Positions 1-9,333 of a stretch of DNA of 64,000 nucleotides are shown piece after piece (within the stretch, counting starts at the first letter, position 1; each line of letters opens with the position of its first letter). The notes beneath the pieces were generated by a model. The model was not told the DNA's origin. It made no database searches and saw only the letters and a program-made list of their open reading frames with translations. The DNA comes from Saprospiraceae bacterium (lineage in GTDB: Bacteria; Bacteroidota; Bacteroidia; Chitinophagales; Saprospiraceae), in the NCBI GenBank assembly GCA_016715965.1, contig JADJXG010000001.1, positions 2,237,501 through 2,301,500 on the forward strand. Direction: 5' to 3'. The position numbers were made by a program, and so were the translations under genes.

Positions 1-1123
1 AAACAAAATTGGCCGGAGAATACGGATGCCAGCAATTGGCCGGAATTTCCTGAGTGCCTTTGTCAGGTCCTCCCCATCCTTTGATTTTTTTATCTGGATT
101 GTAGCATCTGACCAGCGTCCATGGCCTAGAGCTGTCATAATATCTCTTGGTTTCCCAACAAGCGATGAAAGCATCCATAGCCGTGATAGCTACAGTAAAG
201 AATAATTTTACATCAGTGTCAAGATCATTTTGATCCCTGACAGAAACCATTTGGGCAAATTGCAGCCAATGGCCAGCCTGCCCAGTTGATCTTGGCCCAT
301 CCCTCATAAACTCTATAATGCATTTTCTCTCTGGTGTCAGATTTGCATTAAAATCGATCACTTCCTGGACTTCTTTTTCCAATTGTTCAGATCCGAATTT
401 TGGGTATTCGGGTGCTCTAAACTGTGCAGATGATTTTAATCCGAAGGGCTTTACACGATACCAATGTGGTGTCAGAAAATTGACCAAGAAGGTATCCCCT
501 TTTGCATCTACAAAAGGCAGAGGATGCCATTTATCAGGGTTGATCACCTTCTTGTACGACTGGACCGGCGTGTAATAGGTATAATCAGAAAATGGCAGGC
601 CGTTTGAACCTATTTCATTGCCATGTTGATTTGCGCCATCATTTTTTCGGTAATCGATTAATGCTTTTGCGACTTTATTGCCAACTCCTTCTGGAGTAGC
701 CATGTCTGTGCTTTTATTGTTTGGATTAAATCCTCTTTTTGTAAATTCTTTGGTTAACAGCTCTTTATCGGCAGGATATTGATCCAACATGGTCCTGTAC
801 ATGGCATAAGCGATGGCAATTTCTTTGTTTTTTTTCGTTCTTTCAGCTTTGGGACGTCTTGCACTGGAACCCAATTGAGAACCAACGGCTTTATCATCAT
901 AAATGGCCCATGCATCATACATGGCATTGATTGTGATTCCCAATTGTCTGGATTGGATGGTAGGTCTTGCACCTACCCGATCTACATCGTTTGCTGTCAC
1001 TTCAAGAGCAAGTTTCAACCAATCATAGGCTGCACTGGGTTTATAGTTTGAAGGATTTTTTTGGGTAAAGCTTGCGGTAGTAAAATGGAATACCAGCCAA
1101 ATAATACAAAATAATTTTTTCAT
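1..1123 (-). CDS. vanadium-dependent haloperoxidase-like protein (partial, 3' end outside window)
   Basis: Reading the reverse strand from the ATG at 1121-1123 gives an open frame of about 374 codons that runs off the left edge. The start MKKLFCIIWLVFHFTTASFTQ is a Sec signal peptide, so the product is exported. The body matches the helical-bundle vanadium haloperoxidase/PAP2-related family found in Bacteroidota: an N-terminal segment with INAMYDAWAIYDDKAVG, a central FMRDGPRSTGQAGHW stretch, then WETKRYYDSSRPW and KGWGGPDKGT near the window edge. The catalytic His/Arg part of the family (SGHS region) would lie beyond position 1 and cannot be checked. Activity (halide oxidation or phosphatase) is therefore unproven. 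The family call is from remembered motifs. Confidence 0.75.
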   Translation of the reverse strand, partial: MKKLFCIIWLVFHFTTASFTQKNPSNYKPSAAYDWLKLALEVTANDVDRVGARPTIQSRQLGITINAMYDAWAIYDDKAVGSQLGSSARRPKAERTKKNKEIAIAYAMYRTMLDQYPADKELLTKEFTKRGFNPNNKSTDMATPEGVGNKVAKALIDYRKNDGANQHGNEIGSNGLPFSDYTYYTPVQSYKKVINPDKWHPLPFVDAKGDTFLVNFLTPHWYRVKPFGLKSSAQFRAPEYPKFGSEQLEKEVQEVIDFNANLTPERKCIIEFMRDGPRSTGQAGHWLQFAQMVSVRDQNDLDTDVKLFFTVAITAMDAFIACWETKRYYDSSRPWTLVRCYNPDKKIKGWGGPDKGTQEIPANCWHPYSPANFV

Positions 1124-1334
1124 TACCTAGTTTTGAGATGATACGTTAAGTTTGCAAAATTATAGGGGTGGACCACTTTCCCGACAATTGTTTTGTGAAT
1201 GTCCAATTATGATGGATGAAAAAGGGATAATAATATGCGAATAAGTTTTGGACGGTGATTCATTTTCGAAACATATTATGATTATTAAAGTGAATCTAAA
1301 CTGTAAAAATGATTCATCCTAATATTTATTCTGC

Positions 1335-1360
1335 TTGACCATCAATTTGTTCTAATTTTG
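1335..1360 (+). promoter_or_regulatory. candidate Bacteroidota promoter for the LytTR regulator gene
   Basis: TAATTTTG at 1353-1360 fits the Bacteroidota -7 box TAnnTTTG. A TTG at 1335-1337 could be the -33 element, though the 15-nt spacer is short. The gene starts at 1463, leaving a leader of about 95 nt. The 339-nt gap 1124-1462 shows nothing else recognisable. Confidence 0.4.
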
Positions 1361-1462
1361 TGGAAGAAGACTATTAAGAGCTAATTGTACTTTAAAATTC
1401 TATAAAAGCCAAGTACTGCAGAATATATGCAAACAAGAAAAATAAAATATTAAAAACGTGCT

Positions 1463-2182
1463 ATGAATAATGCACTAAGATGTCTGGTGATTGATGACGA
1501 TCCATTGATTTGTGATTTAATCAAACATTTTTGTTCAAAGATTTCTCAAGTCCAATACTGCATCTCAGCGGGAAATGGTACTGACGGTCTTCAGGTTCTT
1601 TCTTCGCAGGAGATCAATCTCATTTTTTTGGATTATAACTTGCCGGATATGAAAGGAGATTATTTATTGGAGTTGAAGCGGAATAAGGTACCTGTGATCA
1701 TGATTACTTCCGAATCCGATTTTGCAGTTAAATCCTATGAATACGAAGACGTATTGGATTTTCTGGTAAAACCCTTGTCTTTTGACAGATTTTACAAAGC
1801 AGTCAGCAGGGCATTTATAGATAGAAACAAAGAGATGCACGTTCCGGAAGTCCAGGCTGTTAAATCTGATTTTATATTTATCAAAGATGGAACAAAAAAA
1901 GTAAAAGTTGTTTTTGAGGAATTGTTGTTTTTAAAATCCGAAGGTAATTATATTTCCTTTGTGACTAAGGACAAATCCATTCTTAGTCTGATGACTTCAA
2001 AAGACATAGAGGATAAACTTCCCGGCAATTTTTTAAGGGTGCACAGATCTTATTTGGTCAACATGAATAGAGTGGATTCTGTTAGTTCAGAAGAACTTAT
2101 TATTGGAAAATATACCATTCCAATCAGTCATAAGCACCGAAAAGAAGTGATGGATTTTATTGGAGATGGAGAAGGTGTGTAG
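1463..2182 (+). CDS. LytTR-family response regulator
   Basis: The 239-residue protein has an N-terminal receiver domain (about 5-120) and a C-terminal LytTR DNA-binding domain (about 140-235). The receiver has the acidic patch DDD at 11-13, the phospho-acceptor Asp at about 57 in LIFLDYNLPD, the Thr/Ser switch in MITSES and the Lys in FLVKPLS. The second half has the LytTR landmarks LKSEGNYISF and FLRVHRSYLVN. It should act as a phosphorylation-controlled transcription factor. In Bacteroidota such regulators usually pair with a LytS/HisKA_7TM-type kinase, but no kinase gene is next to it. It converges with the next gene at a distance of only 9 bp and no terminator is visible between them. Confidence 0.93.
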   Translation: MNNALRCLVIDDDPLICDLIKHFCSKISQVQYCISAGNGTDGLQVLSSQEINLIFLDYNLPDMKGDYLLELKRNKVPVIMITSESDFAVKSYEYEDVLDFLVKPLSFDRFYKAVSRAFIDRNKEMHVPEVQAVKSDFIFIKDGTKKVKVVFEELLFLKSEGNYISFVTKDKSILSLMTSKDIEDKLPGNFLRVHRSYLVNMNRVDSVSSEELIIGKYTIPISHKHRKEVMDFIGDGEGV

Positions 2183-2191
2183 ATCGATGAT

Positions 2192-5100
2192 TTATTCCAC
2201 TACCAACTTTCTAACTACAAAGGATCCATTCTGATAAATCCGCAAATAATAAAGACCTTTGGTCAATTGTGAAACACCCATCTGGATGCTTTTGCCTTCA
2301 TCCCGGTCTTCAAATGTATTTGACTTGATTACTTTCCCATTGGTTTCAAGTAGTTCTATGCGGATTGACCCCTCTCCTGATCCAATGACTGTTATTTCAA
2401 CTTGATCGGATGCTGGGTTGGGATAAATGCTCACAAGTCTGGGTGCCCATTCCTCTTTCGTAGATACCTCAGATTCAACTTTAAAATCATATTGAAATCC
2501 GGCACCAAAGTCAGGGTTGAAGGTTTTTAAGGGGGCGTATGCCGTATTTACCTTTCTCGAAAACCTTGCAAATCCAGACCCCAGATTGCTATAGAACCAA
2601 AAATAAAGCCCATCATGGCTGCGATCATTCACCTGCAAGGTATAACAGCCATGGGGTAAATTGAGCTCATCTCTATAGGTCGTATTTGCTGTCAGACCAT
2701 TTCTTTCTACCACCGTATTTCCGGCCGAGTTTATAATTCGGTAGCTGTTGTCAGTTCCAACGGTATTGGTCTTAAATTCAAAATGTAAATTGCTTCCATA
2801 TTTATCCACCAATTGATATTTTGAAATCAGACGGTTGTTATCAGGATGCTCATCCGTCTTGTTATTGGGCATTGAGACCACCACTTCAAATTCACCCACT
2901 GCTTCATTTCCTAAATATCCGTCCACAGGGATAGGGAGGGAAATCAGAGCGGTGTCCGATGGGTTTAAACTACCATTCCAATGGTATTGATATATGGCCT
3001 CTCCTTTTTTACCGTAGGAGATGAGACAAGATTTTAGTATTTCAGAACCGGAATTTCTGATGAGTAAGATGGGCTCGCTGCAAGAGGGATTAAGTCTTTC
3101 ATACTCTACTCGTCCCGATGATGGCCGCAAAATTTCTTCGATGGCTACATCATTGCTAAAGGAATAATTCCCATAACTTACGATTTGTGAAGACACCAAA
3201 TAATTTGCCTGCGTCAAACTAGGTAATTCTACACCATAATCCAACATCAATGAATGGTCCGGACTAACTTGGGAACTTACATCAAATCTGTGCAAATCAG
3301 TGGCTGCTCCAGGACACCATCCTGCCCTGTCAAAAATCCAGGTACCTCCTTGAGGATATATCGGGTTCCATGCGCATTCTTTCCAAACATCAAATTGGTA
3401 TTTTCTATTTCCTGAGGCTGTGATGAAATGTTTTTTGGGTGTAAATTCTCCATTTTGTTCGTGACCTGTTACAGACAATCGGACTTCATGATAACGGGCA
3501 GCAGGACTAAGTTTTAATTCTCTTGGTTCGAATTTAGTGTTGTTGGTGATTTCATTGAAATAACCTCGATCAAATGGCCAAATATTGGATATGTTGAGGA
3601 CTTTTCTTTCGGGTACTCCTTTAATAAAAGCAAATTTGATGTTAAGCTCTTCCTGCCATGCTCCAAATTCAACACTCAATAATTTCTTTCCTTTCAAAAT
3701 GGGCGTAAAATCGGTGACGTCGAATACAAAGGTCTTACCATCTTTGCCAAGATCCAAACCATTGCCATAAGGAGTGACCAATGATAGTAATTCATATTTG
3801 GCCGGTGATTTTCTAAAATATTTTAGAGGTTTGACGGATAGTGATCCATCGGGTGTAATATAGATGAAATCAGGAATTTCTCCAGCTTCATTGTACACGG
3901 CTTCATCACCAGACCGGAACAACCAGAAAGTAGAATCCAAGATCAGATCGTTGTTTTCTACCCTGTATTGCTTCACCCTCGATGGCCCTTTATAAATGGA
4001 ATCCAACAATGGGACATCTTCCACATTAAAACCGGTGTAATTGGCAATGATGAAGGCTACAGAAGGTCGGTAATCTGAAGGAATAAATTCCGTCAATAGC
4101 TTGTCCGCTCTTTCGCTGTGTCGCGGAAGGGGGTAATTCAATTGAGCATTTTGTTGCATGGGTGCTAGGTCATTTAGTAAAACACCATTGGATTCTTGCA
4201 TATCGAAATAAAAAAGCAAATGTTCAAATTGCGGATGGGATGGATTAATCTTTTGGTGCATCCAATTCTGAATATCCAGACTGTCCAGTTCTTTTTTCCA
4301 GATTGTCAAATTCCGCATCCTTCCATAGTACACTCCGTCATAACCCAATGCTTCACCAATTCTCAAATTTTGCAATTGTATTTTTTTCGTTTTTCCCGTG
4401 CCCGACATCCATAGTCTTCCGTTTTTATAAATGCGCATATTTCCTGTCGCACTATTTTTTGTAAAGGACCAGTGATTCCAACTTGCTTCATACTCATTCA
4501 ATGCGGCTGCTTTCTCAATCCGGTCATATGAACCAGCTACAAATCCACAATCAAAATATATGGATCCGTTGCTCCAGGGAAGGTGAATGTTGAGTGCACG
4601 TTGACCATTTGAATCAAATGCTTCTAATACCGAACCATTGCTTGGTTGAAGATGGGCTGTACCATAAGCCCAGAAAGAAATGCTCAACTCTTCACTTAAA
4701 TGACTCAATTTCCCATGGTTTATTTCTGCACCAACACCATCCCAAACGATGCTTCTCTGCTCTGAACGGGTAGAGATGGATTGTACATTATTCTGAAGTT
4801 TTTGCCAGCCAAACACTGGTTCTGCCGCTTTGTTGTTTTTGGAAAAGGAAACATCCATTAACAGGGCGCTGCTGCCATTCCAGTTAAAAGTGCGGTAGAA
4901 ATGAAGAATTTTGGATTCAGCTTTGCTGAAATCAGAATCTAAGAAATATACTTCAGTAAAGCCTTCGGTATGAGGTGCAAGAAAATTTATCGCGGCTTGA
5001 TTGACTGCCTTCATCCGTATTCGGAAATTCTGCAACTGCGCACCTCCTTCAATGACGGGCCACTCGATGGCTGAAATATTTCCAGCCCTCAAACCCGCTG

Positions 5101-5614
5101 CGAGCAGTTCTGTCGAGCTGAAAAGGAATTGCCCTCTGAATACGCCTTCTGCTGCATCAAAACTAAATTGACCATCCGCATTGCCAATTTTAGCCCTGGC
5201 CTGTTGATTCATTTGGGTGAACTGGACCCTCTTCTGCAGGGCCTGATAATACGTAAATGTCTGTTGAAACTGATATTCAAACGTATGATCGTTGAATCCA
5301 CTTATATCATAGTTGTTTTGAATGGCCTGAGTACTATCAAGTCGCTGGCTATCTGTGACAAATGTATTGCAACTGTAATCCCATTCATAACAACCCACAT
5401 TCCCATTGCCCACCGCAGCATTGTGACATCGCATGTTGTAATACATTAAAATCTTCCGAAAATCTTGATTCGGATCATCAGGGAATTGCCACACTCCCTG
5501 CCTACCGGCACTATCCCAAGTGAGGGTTTGAACCCATATTGTATCCTGCCCTAAGACTTCCTGGTTACAAAGTGAAAAAGCCATTAAAACCACTAGAGAC
5601 GCCAATAACTTCAT
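2192..5614 (-). CDS. large T9SS-exported protein, PNGase F-like and LamG-like domains
   Basis: The 1140-residue protein starts with a signal peptide (cleavage near VLGQ, residue 23). Residues about 55-90 contain MRCHNAAVGNGNVGCYEWDYSC, typical of Bacteroidota proteins annotated as peptide-N-glycosidase F-related. Residues about 290-470 look like a LamG/concanavalin-like domain (ELSISFWAYGTAH, WNHWSFTKN, RIGEALGYDG). A second part, about 640-830, has the WxF-rich segments expected of the PNGase F-like jelly rolls. The last 80 residues (IYPNPASDQVEI ... GLYYLRIYQNGSFVVRKLVVE, interrupted here) are a type A T9SS sorting domain, so it should cross the outer membrane by T9SS. De-N-glycosylation is only inferred; catalytic acids were not verified. 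Confidence 0.8.
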   Translation of the reverse strand: MKLLASLVVLMAFSLCNQEVLGQDTIWVQTLTWDSAGRQGVWQFPDDPNQDFRKILMYYNMRCHNAAVGNGNVGCYEWDYSCNTFVTDSQRLDSTQAIQNNYDISGFNDHTFEYQFQQTFTYYQALQKRVQFTQMNQQARAKIGNADGQFSFDAAEGVFRGQFLFSSTELLAAGLRAGNISAIEWPVIEGGAQLQNFRIRMKAVNQAAINFLAPHTEGFTEVYFLDSDFSKAESKILHFYRTFNWNGSSALLMDVSFSKNNKAAEPVFGWQKLQNNVQSISTRSEQRSIVWDGVGAEINHGKLSHLSEELSISFWAYGTAHLQPSNGSVLEAFDSNGQRALNIHLPWSNGSIYFDCGFVAGSYDRIEKAAALNEYEASWNHWSFTKNSATGNMRIYKNGRLWMSGTGKTKKIQLQNLRIGEALGYDGVYYGRMRNLTIWKKELDSLDIQNWMHQKINPSHPQFEHLLFYFDMQESNGVLLNDLAPMQQNAQLNYPLPRHSERADKLLTEFIPSDYRPSVAFIIANYTGFNVEDVPLLDSIYKGPSRVKQYRVENNDLILDSTFWLFRSGDEAVYNEAGEIPDFIYITPDGSLSVKPLKYFRKSPAKYELLSLVTPYGNGLDLGKDGKTFVFDVTDFTPILKGKKLLSVEFGAWQEELNIKFAFIKGVPERKVLNISNIWPFDRGYFNEITNNTKFEPRELKLSPAARYHEVRLSVTGHEQNGEFTPKKHFITASGNRKYQFDVWKECAWNPIYPQGGTWIFDRAGWCPGAATDLHRFDVSSQVSPDHSLMLDYGVELPSLTQANYLVSSQIVSYGNYSFSNDVAIEEILRPSSGRVEYERLNPSCSEPILLIRNSGSEILKSCLISYGKKGEAIYQYHWNGSLNPSDTALISLPIPVDGYLGNEAVGEFEVVVSMPNNKTDEHPDNNRLISKYQLVDKYGSNLHFEFKTNTVGTDNSYRIINSAGNTVVERNGLTANTTYRDELNLPHGCYTLQVNDRSHDGLYFWFYSNLGSGFARFSRKVNTAYAPLKTFNPDFGAGFQYDFKVESEVSTKEEWAPRLVSIYPNPASDQVEITVIGSGEGSIRIELLETNGKVIKSNTFEDRDEGKSIQMGVSQLTKGLYYLRIYQNGSFVVRKLVVE

Positions 5615-5783
5615 ATATCAAATTTAGACTGCGAATATAGAAGGATTTTGGCAGATTCGATTGACATCATTCGTAATCTTGTTTGGAGAATAATTTTAGG
5701 CTGGGGCATTTAAAATTTTACAACAAAGCATCACCAATGGACGTTTATCTTAACAAATTGACTAGAATGAAATTAGGAATTTT

Positions 5784-5981
5784 GTGTTTTATTTTTTTGG
5801 TGTAACCAATTGCTCTTTAATTCCAATCCATGATCAGTGCAAAGAAAAATTAAATCCGGATTGCTACTGTACCAAAGAATACAATCCTGTCTGTGGATGC
5901 AACGGTAAAACCTATGGAAATGCCTGTACCGCTGAGTGTTCTGGGATAACGATGTATCAACCCGGTGCTTGCAAGAAATAA
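5784..5981 (+). CDS. Kazal-type inhibitor domain protein, probably a lipoprotein with a frameshifted start
   Basis: The frame open from the GTG at 5784 encodes a single Kazal-like domain with the cysteine pattern CYC..YNPVCGCNGKTYGNAC...C...C, the fold of small serine-protease inhibitors. The natural start is probably the ATG at 5767: MKLGILCFIFLV then a stop. Adding one T to the seven-T run at about 5792-5798 would fuse this signal peptide to GVTNC and the Kazal domain, giving a small lipoprotein with a lipobox-like VTNC. So either a sequencing/assembly error, a true pseudogene or slippage-controlled expression. The target protease is unknown. It opens a forward run of five genes. Confidence 0.7.
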   Translation: MFYFFGVTNCSLIPIHDQCKEKLNPDCYCTKEYNPVCGCNGKTYGNACTAECSGITMYQPGACKK

Positions 5982-6003
5982 AGAGCGAAATTGTTTATCC
6001 ACC

Positions 6004-6501
6004 ATGAACCCTCTTATTCCCCTCATTCAAAAAGAATTTCATTGTCGTGTAATCCTGGAGAGCAGATCCAGAATATTTCTCTGTTTGAATCAAGTAAAGA
6101 TCGGGCAGCTAAACTGGCGTCCCAATGATCAATCCAATTCTATTCAAAATCTAATCCTGCATTTGTGTGGAAATATGAATCAATACATCTATTCAAGCCT
6201 TGGAGATCATCCGGATGAAAGAAGACGCGATGATGAATTTGTCAATCAGTTGCATTTGTCTCATCTGGATTTGCAAGAATTGCTGACAAAAACCACAGAA
6301 AATGCCTGGGATATTGTACAAAAGGTAGATGAAAAAAAGCTATTGAATATGTACCGCGTTCAGTGTTTTGAATTAAGTGGATTTGAAATCATCAGCCATG
6401 TCATCGAGCACTTTAGTTATCACACGGGTCAGATTGCATTATTGACCAAAATATTGACAAACCGCGATCTTGGATTTTACAAGGGATTAAAACTAAACTG
6501 A
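6004..6501 (+). CDS. DinB-like protein, DUF1572 family
   Basis: I chose the ATG at 6004 (165 residues, MNPLIPLIQKEF), because the upstream in-frame extension to 5965 overlaps the Kazal gene and starts on a non-ATG codon. The protein is a four-helix DinB/DUF1572-type bundle: QLNWRPNDQSNSI, an NLILHLCGNM segment with a histidine, and a C-terminal FSYHTGQIALLTKIL. In this superfamily three histidines bind a metal; His in LILHL and YHTGQI are visible candidates. Members include thiol transferases, but the substrate here is unknown. The next gene starts 4 bp after the stop, implying one operon. Confidence 0.75.
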   Translation: MNPLIPLIQKEFHCRVILESRSRIFLCLNQVKIGQLNWRPNDQSNSIQNLILHLCGNMNQYIYSSLGDHPDERRRDDEFVNQLHLSHLDLQELLTKTTENAWDIVQKVDEKKLLNMYRVQCFELSGFEIISHVIEHFSYHTGQIALLTKILTNRDLGFYKGLKLN

Positions 6502-6505
6502 TCAG

Positions 6506-7186
6506 ATGCCAAAGGAATTTTTATTTTTTTTTATTTTGTTACATAGTATGGTAGTTTCAAACGCGCAAAAAGATACTTTAATTTATATAGGAGATCCCAT
6601 GTGTTCCTGGTGTTATGGATTTGGACCTGAATTGGAAAAACTGATAAAGTCAAATGCCACATTGAGTTTGAAAATTATCACCGGCGGGTTGAGACCAGAC
6701 GGAAATGAAAATTTTATCCAGCTGAGGGATTTTCTCCGATCTCATTGGGAAGAAATCCATGTCAGAACGGGCCTTCCATTTAAATATGATATTTTAAATA
6801 ACCAGAATTTATACTACAACACGGAGCCAGCTTGCAGAGCCATTGTAAGCATTAGGAAATTGAAACCATCGATCGAGTTGGATTACTTTAGAGCTCTCCA
6901 AAATACATTTTACGCAAAAAATCAAAATCCTGTTTCATTGGAAACATTCAGTAATTTAGCTACAAATTTTGGGATTGATGGCGAGCTTTTTAAAAAGACA
7001 TTTAATTCATCGGAGACCATCCACCTGACCAGACAGGATTTCGCCATGGCTCAGCAATTGGGAGTCCGTGGATTTCCAGCTTTATTGTTTAAAAATGCCA
7101 AAGGTAAAGTCCGCACTCTTTCAAATGGATATTCCACATTTTCCGATATGCAAGCCAATTTGAAGATGCTTTTAAATTCAAATTAA
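6506..7186 (+). CDS. DsbA-family (FrnE-like) thiol oxidoreductase, exported
   Basis: The 226-residue protein has a signal peptide (to about NAQKD) and a thioredoxin-fold with the active site CSWC in DPMCSWCYGFGPEL, followed by the large helical insert and the cis-Pro loop in GVRGFPALLF. This is the DsbA/FrnE arrangement (HCCA isomerase-like branch). It should make or rearrange disulfides in the periplasm. It sits 4 bp after the DinB-like gene and 17 bp before the DUF3089 lipoprotein gene. A link to folding of cysteine-rich exported proteins in this window is only plausible. Confidence 0.88.
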   Translation: MPKEFLFFFILLHSMVVSNAQKDTLIYIGDPMCSWCYGFGPELEKLIKSNATLSLKIITGGLRPDGNENFIQLRDFLRSHWEEIHVRTGLPFKYDILNNQNLYYNTEPACRAIVSIRKLKPSIELDYFRALQNTFYAKNQNPVSLETFSNLATNFGIDGELFKKTFNSSETIHLTRQDFAMAQQLGVRGFPALLFKNAKGKVRTLSNGYSTFSDMQANLKMLLNSN

Positions 7187-7203
7187 ATTTTATATTACAC
7201 CTA

Positions 7204-8229
7204 ATGTTGATCTCTATATTTAAAATAAGTTTTTTCTGTTGTGTTTGTTTAGTTGTGGTATCGTCTTGTTCGTTATCAAAACCCAGGACGGCATTCGATT
7301 TGAAACTTACAGGACAAGCGCCGCGTTATTCGGATTCTTACTATTGGGCCGCATTACCGGCAAAAAATGATCCGTCTGATTTGATTCCAAAGGGTTTGAA
7401 GACCATGAATCTTCAGGAGGTGGATGTTTTTTTTATACATCCTACTTCCTATATTCGCAAGAAACACGGCAAAACATGGAACGCGGATCTTCTGAACAAT
7501 CATATTAATGAAATAACAGACAATGGTGCCATAAAATACCAGGCAAGTATATTCAACGAACAAGCTAGGGTGTATGCCCCAAGATACCGGCAAATGGTGT
7601 ATTCAGGTTTTTCCACAAAGGACCAAGATTCTAAACAAAAAGCCCTTGATCTGGCGTACGAAGATATTTACAATGCATTTCTTTACTTCTATGACAACTT
7701 CAACCAGAATAGACCGATTGCCATTGTTGGACATTCACAAGGAGCCTATCTGGCCCTACGATTACTCAAGGAAGTATTTGACAATGAACCCATGAAAAAT
7801 AGACTTGTCATAGCCTATATTCCAGGTTTTCCCATACCTGTCAACAGCTTTAAATTTCTCAAACCTTGCCAGTTTGCTGAGGAAACTTCTTGTGTCTGTA
7901 GTTGGAGATCTTTTAAAAAAGGATTTGATCCGGATTGGCTTCTAAAAGAAGAACCCGCCATCGTGACCAATCCCTTAATCTGGACCACAGAACCGATTGA
8001 TGTGCCCTCAAGCGAAAATCTGGGTTGGTTGCTAAAAATGGAGGATGGTATTTACAAAAACGGCCCGGGTGCACGAGTTTATAAAAGTATTTTGTGGGTA
8101 GATAAACCGAAATTCAAAGGCAGTTTCTTGCTAAGAACAAAAAACTACCACCGAGGGGATTTCAACCTGTTTTATATGAATATACGGCATAACTTTAAGA
8201 CAAGGGTTGGCGCATATTGGAAGGGTTAG
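7204..8229 (+). CDS. DUF3089 lipoprotein, alpha/beta-hydrolase-like
   Basis: The 341-residue protein begins with a lipoprotein signal (CLVVVSSCS) and continues with the DUF3089 signature: VDVFFIHPTSYI, IFNEQARVYAPRYRQM and a nucleophile elbow GHSQGAY. The Ser in GHSQG is the likely nucleophile. The family is taken to be serine hydrolases of unknown substrate. The lipid anchor and absence of a sorting domain suggest a periplasmic or outer-membrane location. It is followed by galE after 30 bp. Confidence 0.87.
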   Translation: MLISIFKISFFCCVCLVVVSSCSLSKPRTAFDLKLTGQAPRYSDSYYWAALPAKNDPSDLIPKGLKTMNLQEVDVFFIHPTSYIRKKHGKTWNADLLNNHINEITDNGAIKYQASIFNEQARVYAPRYRQMVYSGFSTKDQDSKQKALDLAYEDIYNAFLYFYDNFNQNRPIAIVGHSQGAYLALRLLKEVFDNEPMKNRLVIAYIPGFPIPVNSFKFLKPCQFAEETSCVCSWRSFKKGFDPDWLLKEEPAIVTNPLIWTTEPIDVPSSENLGWLLKMEDGIYKNGPGARVYKSILWVDKPKFKGSFLLRTKNYHRGDFNLFYMNIRHNFKTRVGAYWKG

Positions 8230-8259
8230 TCATTGGCGATTGTTTAAACCATACTGTGA

Positions 8260-9282
8260 ATGAAAAAAATATTGGTCACCGGCGGTGCTGGATATATAGG
8301 AAGTCACACCATCGTCGATTTAATTCAAAACAACTACCAGGTAATTTCTGTAGACTCCTACCTGAATAGTTCTGAGGATGTTTTTGAAGGAATTGCTAAA
8401 ATAACGGGTGTTAGTGTAAAAAACATTCCAATTGATCTGGCCGCAACAGAATCTTTAAATTTTTTAAAGGAGCAGGTGGGTAAAGTGGATGGAGTCATTC
8501 ATTTTGCCGCGTTAAAATCCGTTGAAGAGTCCGTTCTAAAACCACTTAGCTATTATCAAAACAATCTGGGTAGTCTCTTGCATATATTGAAATACATTGA
8601 AGAAATGGCCATTCCTCATTTTATTTTTTCTTCCTCATGTACTGTTTATGGTGAGGCAACCGAATTGCCGGTCACAGAAGATACGGTTTTTTCTCCTGCA
8701 ACTTCACCGTATGGTCGCACAAAGCAAATAAGCGAATACATGATACAGGATTTTTACCAAAATTCCAATTGGGATTTAAAGGCAATTTCATTGCGGTATT
8801 TTAATCCGGCGGGTGCACATCCTTCTCATCTGATCGGTGAATCTCCAGCAAATCCTGCACAGAATTTGGTTCCTGTTATCACTGAGACCGCCATCGGTAA
8901 AAGAAAATCCATGACCGTTTATGGCACGGACTACCCGACGAGGGACGGTAGCTGTATCAGAGATTACGTTCATGTTTCAGATTTGGCAAGAGCCCATACA
9001 CTTGCGCTTCATAAGCTTGAATCCACAAAAAATACAAGACCTGTTGATTTTTTTAATTTGGGTATGGGCCAGGGCGTTACTGTTCTTGAAGCCATCCAGG
9101 CTTTTGAAAAAGTAAACAAGCTCAAGCTAAATTATATTCTCGGACCCAGAAGGCTTGGAGATTTACCAGCTGTATATGCAGATAATTCTAAGGCGATTGC
9201 TCTACTTGGTTGGAAGCCCATTTACAATATCGAACATATTATGAAGGATGCATGGGAATGGGAAAAACTCAGCACAAAATAA
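8260..9282 (+). CDS. galE: UDP-glucose 4-epimerase
   Basis: The 340-residue protein is a full-length extended short-chain dehydrogenase/reductase. GGAGYIGSH at residues 7-15 is the NAD-binding loop, SSSCTVYGE carries the catalytic Ser/Thr and SPYGRTKQ the YxxxK pair. SLRYFNPAGAHPS and RDGSCIRDYVHVSDLA are GalE hallmarks. It interconverts UDP-glucose and UDP-galactose in the cytoplasm, feeding the Leloir pathway and surface glycans. The stop codon sits directly on a strong terminator. No other galactose or glycan genes are adjacent. Confidence 0.95.
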   Translation: MKKILVTGGAGYIGSHTIVDLIQNNYQVISVDSYLNSSEDVFEGIAKITGVSVKNIPIDLAATESLNFLKEQVGKVDGVIHFAALKSVEESVLKPLSYYQNNLGSLLHILKYIEEMAIPHFIFSSSCTVYGEATELPVTEDTVFSPATSPYGRTKQISEYMIQDFYQNSNWDLKAISLRYFNPAGAHPSHLIGESPANPAQNLVPVITETAIGKRKSMTVYGTDYPTRDGSCIRDYVHVSDLARAHTLALHKLESTKNTRPVDFFNLGMGQGVTVLEAIQAFEKVNKLKLNYILGPRRLGDLPAVYADNSKAIALLGWKPIYNIEHIMKDAWEWEKLSTK

Positions 9283-9316
9283 AAAAGTCCGGTTGTTTTC
9301 ACAGCCGGACTTTTTT
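9281..9316. terminator. bidirectional intrinsic terminator
   Basis: AAAAAAGTCCGG (9281-9292) is complementary to CCGGACTTTTTT (9305-9316) with a 12-nt loop. The stem is flanked by A and T runs, so it can stop both galE (+) and the metalloprotease gene (-) that converge on it. Confidence 0.92.
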
Positions 9317-9333
9317 AAACCAAACCCTTTTAT

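Noticed and set aside
5965..6003. Upstream extension of the DinB-like gene
   Set aside because: It starts on a non-ATG codon inside the Kazal gene and adds residues not seen in the family. The ATG at 6004 is the better start.
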